The translations under genes were made by a program, and so were the position numbers. Positions 60,768-64,000 of a DNA stretch of 64,000 bases are shown piece after piece. Within the stretch, counting starts at the first letter, position 1, and each line of letters opens with the position of its first letter. Source of the stretch: Myroides sp. 1354 (GTDB taxonomy: Bacteria; Bacteroidota; Bacteroidia; Flavobacteriales; Flavobacteriaceae); the NCBI RefSeq assembly GCF_030324495.1, contig NZ_JACAGN010000004.1, positions 186,001 through 250,000 on the forward strand, in the 5' to 3' direction. The notes beneath the pieces were generated by a model. That model had not been told where the DNA came from. It searched no databases and worked only from the letters and a program-made list of their open reading frames with translations.

Positions 60768-62750
60768 TTAAAAATTAAGTTTTAAGGACGTATAAATATT
60801 GCGTCCCATTCTTGGTATATTGCCCCAATCGGCATACGTAGAGTAATATTCGTTGAGCAAATTTTCTGCTCCAATTTGAAACACTGCTTTGACGTCTTTG
60901 ATATAAAAAGAATAATCAACGGAAGCATTCCAAATGGCATAAGCAGGCGTTTGACTTTCCCCATACTCTGGGCTATAATCGCGTTGTTTCCCATCTCCAT
61001 GTACGGAAGTTTGAATACCAAAATCGCCATATCCATAATGCAAGGAGGTTTGATAGCTCAAAGGACGAATAAAAGGCAAATTACCTTGATCATCATCTTG
61101 TCCTTTCGCATAAGTCAAACTTCCTTTCCAATGCAAATGATCGGAAAAATTGTAGGTTCCCGTTAAGGAGAAATTAAACAACGTAGCGTAGTCCAAAGAA
61201 GTATACCCCTTCACTCCTACAGATTGGTAATTCATCGGACTTCCCAAGCTTAAAATACGTCCAATGATGTAATCTTTAATATAGAAGTAATTGGCTTTGG
61301 CCTCTATTCCAAAGCGCTTTCCTTTGTATCCGGCACTGGCATTTAATTCGTGTGAAACCTCATTCTTCAAATCGGGATTTCCTATGTAATCATAACGGTC
61401 ATAACTGTTGTAAATGTAGTATCCATATGCTTCTGATACAGAAGGAGCTCGATGGCCATAGCCCGTACCTACTGCAAAATTAAAAGCATCTAATTTCACC
61501 TCGTAACTCGCGTGAAAACTGGGTAGCACTCTTGTTTTTTCTTGAGCTGCTCCTGGATGGAAAATCCAATTGAATTCAATGTATTTGGCTTTGTTGTAAT
61601 TCACTCCTAAACCACCGCCAACATGCAACTGACTGTTGGAAGATAATTCAATGGTATTATTTAACGATAGACCCCCATAGGTAGTTGTTACCCAAGGCCA
61701 AGTATAAGCAAACATGGTGCGGTTTTTTCGATCCTGAGGATACATACGCATCTCTGCAATTGAAAGGTTGTTATATACATTGAGCTGTAATTCTGAAGCG
61801 TATATGCCCTTTTTAAAATCTGCTTTGGAAACTAATCCATAGGTCGTACTCCACCCTGGCATATCCATATGAACTAAATTCTCCGGGCGGGTAGTATCAT
61901 CCATATAGTGTTCAATCGCATTGAAATACGCCTTGGTATCCAAATTTTTAATTATCTTATCTTCAAATAGTTGCTTATAATTAATTGAAGTAATAATTGC
62001 ACGAGAGAGCCATAAATCCATCGGTAAAGCGGGATATCCAACATCTTTCGCCACATCAAAAATAGCATCCACTCGCACAGAAGACAATTCACTTGTTTTA
62101 TGTGCTATTCCTAGAGAAGTATTAAACTTCTTATACTGAGAGTGATTGACCTCTTGATTATTTCCATCTTTATAATTCTGAGCCGTGCGATACGCTATAC
62201 TAGCATCTGTCGCCCATTTCTTTGTAGCAAAAGAAAGATTCCCTAAATTGTAATATTGCTTGTTGTTGAATTCAAACCCACTTTGATAGCCTCCTGTCCA
62301 TTGGTTATACGGACTAAAAGCGGTGGTTTTTCGCTTCAAATCAATACTTCCTGCAATGGTAGAACCATGCATTCCCCCTTCTTGTCCAGATTGAATATCA
62401 ACAGCTGCAAGATTATTACTCTCTACATAAGAAGTAATCGGATCCATCTTGTCTGTGCAAGCACCGAAAATATGCATGCCGTCAATGGTTAAGGTGGAGC
62501 GTTCTGTGCTCATATTATTCAACAGAGGCTCCCAAGCATAGGCGCCGCGTTTAATGAAGCTAATCTGTTCGGATGAAGCCAAATATTCATCGACAGAAAC
62601 GGACATTTTCAAATCCGTTTTAATCTTTTCTTTCACCTTAGCTATAACCGCAATTTCATCGAGTAAGGTTACACTGTCTTGTACAACAGCAGTAGACTGA
62701 GCAAAAGCTCCTACTGTTCCGAAGAACAGCAATAAGGATATACTGCGCAT
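60768..62750 (-). CDS. TonB-dependent outer-membrane receptor
   Basis: A 660-aa TonB-dependent transporter: signal peptide MRSISLLLFFGTVGAFAQ, a plug domain with TERSTLTIDGMHIFGACTDK and a beta barrel ending in Phe (SLKLNF). Linkage to MbnP/MbnH-like proteins suggests a copper or copper-complex substrate. A FACTDKMDPITS segment with Cys in the plug could touch metal. Overlap is absent; 3 nt separate it from the upstream lipoprotein gene. Confidence 0.88.
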   Translation of the reverse strand: MRSISLLLFFGTVGAFAQSTAVVQDSVTLLDEIAVIAKVKEKIKTDLKMSVSVDEYLASSEQISFIKRGAYAWEPLLNNMSTERSTLTIDGMHIFGACTDKMDPITSYVESNNLAAVDIQSGQEGGMHGSTIAGSIDLKRKTTAFSPYNQWTGGYQSGFEFNNKQYYNLGNLSFATKKWATDASIAYRTAQNYKDGNNQEVNHSQYKKFNTSLGIAHKTSELSSVRVDAIFDVAKDVGYPALPMDLWLSRAIITSINYKQLFEDKIIKNLDTKAYFNAIEHYMDDTTRPENLVHMDMPGWSTTYGLVSKADFKKGIYASELQLNVYNNLSIAEMRMYPQDRKNRTMFAYTWPWVTTTYGGLSLNNTIELSSNSQLHVGGGLGVNYNKAKYIEFNWIFHPGAAQEKTRVLPSFHASYEVKLDAFNFAVGTGYGHRAPSVSEAYGYYIYNSYDRYDYIGNPDLKNEVSHELNASAGYKGKRFGIEAKANYFYIKDYIIGRILSLGSPMNYQSVGVKGYTSLDYATLFNFSLTGTYNFSDHLHWKGSLTYAKGQDDDQGNLPFIRPLSYQTSLHYGYGDFGIQTSVHGDGKQRDYSPEYGESQTPAYAIWNASVDYSFYIKDVKAVFQIGAENLLNEYYSTYADWGNIPRMGRNIYTSLKLNF

Positions 62751-62753
62751 AAC

Positions 62754-63650
62754 TTAAAATAGAATATCGATATGTAATTCACTCTTTACTCCTGCAATAC
62801 CCGGGGTAAAATCCAAAGGTACTTTCGTGCCTTTGAGTATGCGCCCCTGCTTATTTTGAAGTATAAAATTTAACGTCCAATTGCCCGTCATAGTGTAATT
62901 AACTACTCCATAATAGAAGCCATCTTCTTTTTGGGTTAAATCTCGGTTATTAGGTGACGAATGATTCCCCATTGAAGGTTCAGGCATTCTCGGATCTAAA
63001 TACAACGTATAACCATCCACTACTTCATACGCTTTCTCAAGAGTTTCTGCTGTTTTATTCAGCTTAAAAATTCCTGCTACAAGTGTATTTTCCGCCACTT
63101 TGGGCTGAATTGGCGCTACCAAAGCAATCGTGTATTCTTCTTGATCTTGACCTATAAATGAAGTCATATTCAAATTCTTATTCAATTGTTCCTCCACAAG
63201 AATTACTTGTGTCATTTCAATTTTTTGATTTTGAACCTCCAATTGAATAGACAATTCCCACGTACCTTCCTTGCTCATTTTAGTAAATACGGAATATCCA
63301 CTATAATATTGTCCTTGTTTATCGTAGACCAATTCATACAAATTAGGACAAGACTCTCGGTCTCCCTTACTTGTAGTCAAAACAGGTAAAAGCCTCACTT
63401 TTACTCCTTCAACCAATTGATTCGAATCGGCTTGATACACTTTTAAACGCACTTCATTGTATCCTTGATACAAGTGACCTTGAAGTGCTTCGACGCTAAT
63501 TTTGTATGTTGCTTTTGCAATAGAAAATACTTCCTTAAACTCCTTATTGTCAGGGACGAGGGTATTGGTTTCAGATTCGTAATCTGTTTTTTCTATTGTA
63601 CAAGCCGCAACAACAAAAAATGCTGCTAGTAAATAAATAAAATTTTTCAT
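62754..63650 (-). CDS. Lipoprotein of the copper operon (298 aa)
   Basis: First gene of the minus-strand operon. Lipobox VVAAC (Cys16) follows MKNFIYLLAAFFV. The mature part has two Ig-like or FixH/YtkA-like beta modules (KVRLLPVLTTSKGD, EGTWELSIQLEVQN; then MTGNWTLNFILQNKQG). It probably works with the TonB receptor at the membrane; the metal role is inferred from its neighbours. Confidence 0.7.
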   Translation of the reverse strand: MKNFIYLLAAFFVVAACTIEKTDYESETNTLVPDNKEFKEVFSIAKATYKISVEALQGHLYQGYNEVRLKVYQADSNQLVEGVKVRLLPVLTTSKGDRESCPNLYELVYDKQGQYYSGYSVFTKMSKEGTWELSIQLEVQNQKIEMTQVILVEEQLNKNLNMTSFIGQDQEEYTIALVAPIQPKVAENTLVAGIFKLNKTAETLEKAYEVVDGYTLYLDPRMPEPSMGNHSSPNNRDLTQKEDGFYYGVVNYTMTGNWTLNFILQNKQGRILKGTKVPLDFTPGIAGVKSELHIDILF

Positions 63651-63932
63651 TGTTTTCAGTGATGGTCCTGTCTATCCTTATGCTGTTGCTCCTTAGTTCT
63701 AGGCATACAAAAAAGCATAGCCCATGCGCACAGTATATCACCGTGCATCACATACAGCATGTAGTTAGCTAAACCTTTGTAGATGGTAGATATTCATCAA
63801 TCTACAACCTAAGGATGAGAACTCAATTAAAAATACGATAAGATAAAGGGGAATAGACCTGCAGTACACCAAAAATCAAGTGAATAATTCAGCACTAAAT
63901 CAAGATATATAACAAGTCTTCCTATTTTTAAT
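63651..63932 (-). promoter_or_regulatory. Leader region of the copper operon
   Basis: No gene is seen. On the minus strand it has the inverted repeat TTGTAGAT with ATCTACAA (63790s to 63810s) and GCATAGCCCATGC-type dyads near 63712-63728. These could be operator or leader hairpins for metal-responsive control. No exact TAnnTTTG box was found. Confidence 0.35.
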
Positions 63933-64000
63933 TTAGAAAACGGGAGGTCTGAACAAAAGATTCGAAAAAGAGAAAGTGTATAGGCTTGTTACAGCACGAT
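63933..64000 (-). CDS. C-terminal end of an upstream gene, cut by window edge
   Basis: The minus strand from the window end reads RAVTSLYTFSFSNLLFRPPV, F and a TAA stop at 63933-63935. This ends like small membrane/secreted proteins that often accompany metal-related TonB operons in flavobacteria. Too short to identify. Confidence 0.35.
   Translation of the reverse strand, partial: RAVTSLYTFSFSNLLFRPPVF

Overview
The window looks like a Flavobacteriia (Bacteroidota) chromosome carrying a large integrative and conjugative element (ICE). Evidence for the phylum: promoters of the TTG-N19/21-TAnnTTTG type, a complete CTnDOT-type tra/mob gene set, a tmRNA whose tag peptide reads GENNYALAA, and AT-rich flanking genes. 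The genus cannot be fixed from sequence alone; a Myroides-like or related flavobacterium is plausible.

Layout. About 0.6-49.8 kb is one ICE with several blocks of cargo. (1) 0.8-10.9 kb, minus strand: a type I restriction-modification operon (hsdM, hsdS, an unknown 117-aa gene, hsdR) followed without a clear break by an overlapping pair, a GHKL/HATPase protein and a two-module phosphoribosyltransferase-like protein. (2) 11.3-16.4 kb: rteC, a helix-turn-helix gene, a DUF4099/DUF3945 gene and topB. (3) 16.6-24.1 kb: a second rteC and four resistance genes (mph-mef macrolide pair, lnu, aadS) lying around mobC, with no transposase nearby. (4) 24.1-28.7 kb: mobB, mobA, a GC-rich repeat-rich spacer that probably contains oriT, then traA-traD. 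(5) 28.8-36.0 kb: an AT-rich cargo block wedged between traD and traE, encoding an AAA+ NTPase/winged-helix/TPR protein, a metallo-beta-lactamase-fold protein, an E2-E1-JAB fusion and a four-TM membrane protein. This looks like a ubiquitin-like-conjugation defence module and is the strongest candidate for a poorly described system. (6) 36.2-45.8 kb: traE-traQ, with traG interrupted exactly in its Walker A motif by a 50-nt hairpin insertion. (7) 45.9-49.9 kb: a structured RNA region, a receiver-domain protein with Glu at the phosphoacceptor position, ardA, a small conserved-looking gene and a large serine recombinase whose 3' end runs antisense into ssrA.

The ICE sits at the 3' end of ssrA (tmRNA, 49790-50185, minus). 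The left boundary is uncertain; a tRNA/tmRNA-3'-end-like sequence followed by a terminator at 541-606 is the best candidate.

From 50.3 kb on the DNA is ordinary chromosome: an AlaDH/PNT-family dehydrogenase, an acyl-CoA thioesterase, a three-copy tandem repeat, a 3-hydroxyacyl-CoA dehydrogenase, prmC, ribD, an IMPACT-family protein, a peptidase E-like protein, a DMT transporter, and a probable copper-handling operon (lipoprotein, TonB-dependent receptor, MbnP-like, MbnH-like di-haem protein).

How it fits together: relaxase MobB/MobA nick oriT, MobC couples the DNA to the TraE-TraQ secretion machine, ArdA protects incoming DNA from restriction, the serine recombinase integrates at ssrA, and the host gains three antibiotic-resistance classes plus two or three anti-phage modules.
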